A DNA stretch of 6,509 nucleotides from NCBI GenBank assembly GCA_030823965.1, contig JAVBYP010000095.1:1-6509 (forward strand), read 5' to 3'. A program made the position numbers and the translations under genes. This DNA is from Sideroxydans sp. (GTDB lineage: Bacteria; Pseudomonadota; Gammaproteobacteria; Burkholderiales; Gallionellaceae). Within the stretch, counting starts at the first letter, position 1. Every line of letters begins with the position of its first letter. Positions 6,347 through 6,509 of this stretch are shown one piece after another. Below the pieces are notes generated by a model. That model made no database searches. It saw nothing but the letters and a program-made list of their open reading frames with translations, and had not been told where the DNA came from.

Positions 6347-6509
6347 ATGAAAAGCTCAGTACAAATATTGTTGTTCTCATTGTGTTTGGTATCTATCAGT
6401 GCCAGTGCATTCGATCTGGGTGAACTGAAGGGTAAAGTCGATGCGGCTAAGGCATCCATCCCGCCCGTCAATCCCAAGCTCAACGAAGCAGTGAAAGAGA
6501 TCAAGGGCC
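6347..6509 (+). CDS. Exported protein of unknown function (5' end only)
   Basis: ATG 6347 follows GAGGAG (6335-6340) at a good distance and is 11 bases after the previous stop, so this is the third gene of the cassette. Only 54 codons are inside the window. They encode a clear signal peptide (MKSSVQILLFSLCLVSISASA, cleavage likely after residue 21) followed by FDLGELKGKVDAAKAS and a Lys/Glu-rich stretch. SH3-protein neighbours of this kind are, to my recollection, sometimes M48-type metallopeptidases whose mature part starts with a similar FDLG segment, but no HEXXH motif is within the window, so this is a guess. Confidence 0.75.
   Translation, partial: MKSSVQILLFSLCLVSISASAFDLGELKGKVDAAKASIPPVNPKLNEAVKEIKG

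Overview
The window looks like a chromosomal stretch of a Gram-negative, aerobically capable, probably flagellated proteobacterium. An Fe-type superoxide dismutase, a lipoyl synthase, a YjgR/HerA-type ATPase and a CHASE2 sensor next to an SH3 protein fit a betaproteobacterium. A Gallionellaceae/Nitrosomonadales relative is my best guess, from general impression rather than any search. Nothing in the window looks like a mobile element, prophage, CRISPR array, tRNA or rRNA.

Layout. 1-1353 (-): most of a DUF853/YjgR HerA-like ATPase gene, whose 3' end lies outside the window. 1354-1546: a divergent intergenic region with a sigma-70-like promoter for the ATPase and, facing right, an exact sigma-28 (FliA) promoter, TAAA-N15-GCCGATAA, for a 69-residue protein of unknown function (1547-1756, +). 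A hairpin at 1778-1807 can terminate both this gene and the convergent genes from the right. 1827-3199 (-): lipA followed 17 bases later by a small NTF2/SnoaL-like gene, probably one transcript. 3200-3455: a divergent regulatory region between lipA and sodB with a 17-base element present once in each orientation (16/17 identical); the sodB-side copy lies in a 15-base palindrome. 3456-4040 (+): sodB with its own terminator. 4124 to the right edge (+): a tightly packed cassette of a CHASE2 membrane sensor with an unassigned C-terminal domain, an exported SH3-domain protein whose start overlaps the sensor stop, and the beginning of a third, apparently exported protein.

How the genes may work together. 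lipA and sodB are housekeeping genes (protein lipoylation, superoxide removal) but both concern iron enzymes sensitive to redox or iron status, so the shared inverted element between them could be a common operator. The three-gene cassette couples a periplasmic-sensing membrane protein to two exported proteins and looks like an envelope-related system. The sigma-28 promoter ties the small unknown protein to the motility regulon. The points most worth following are the sigma-28-driven small protein, the shared lipA/sodB element, and the CHASE2 protein whose output domain resembles a degenerate class III cyclase fold.
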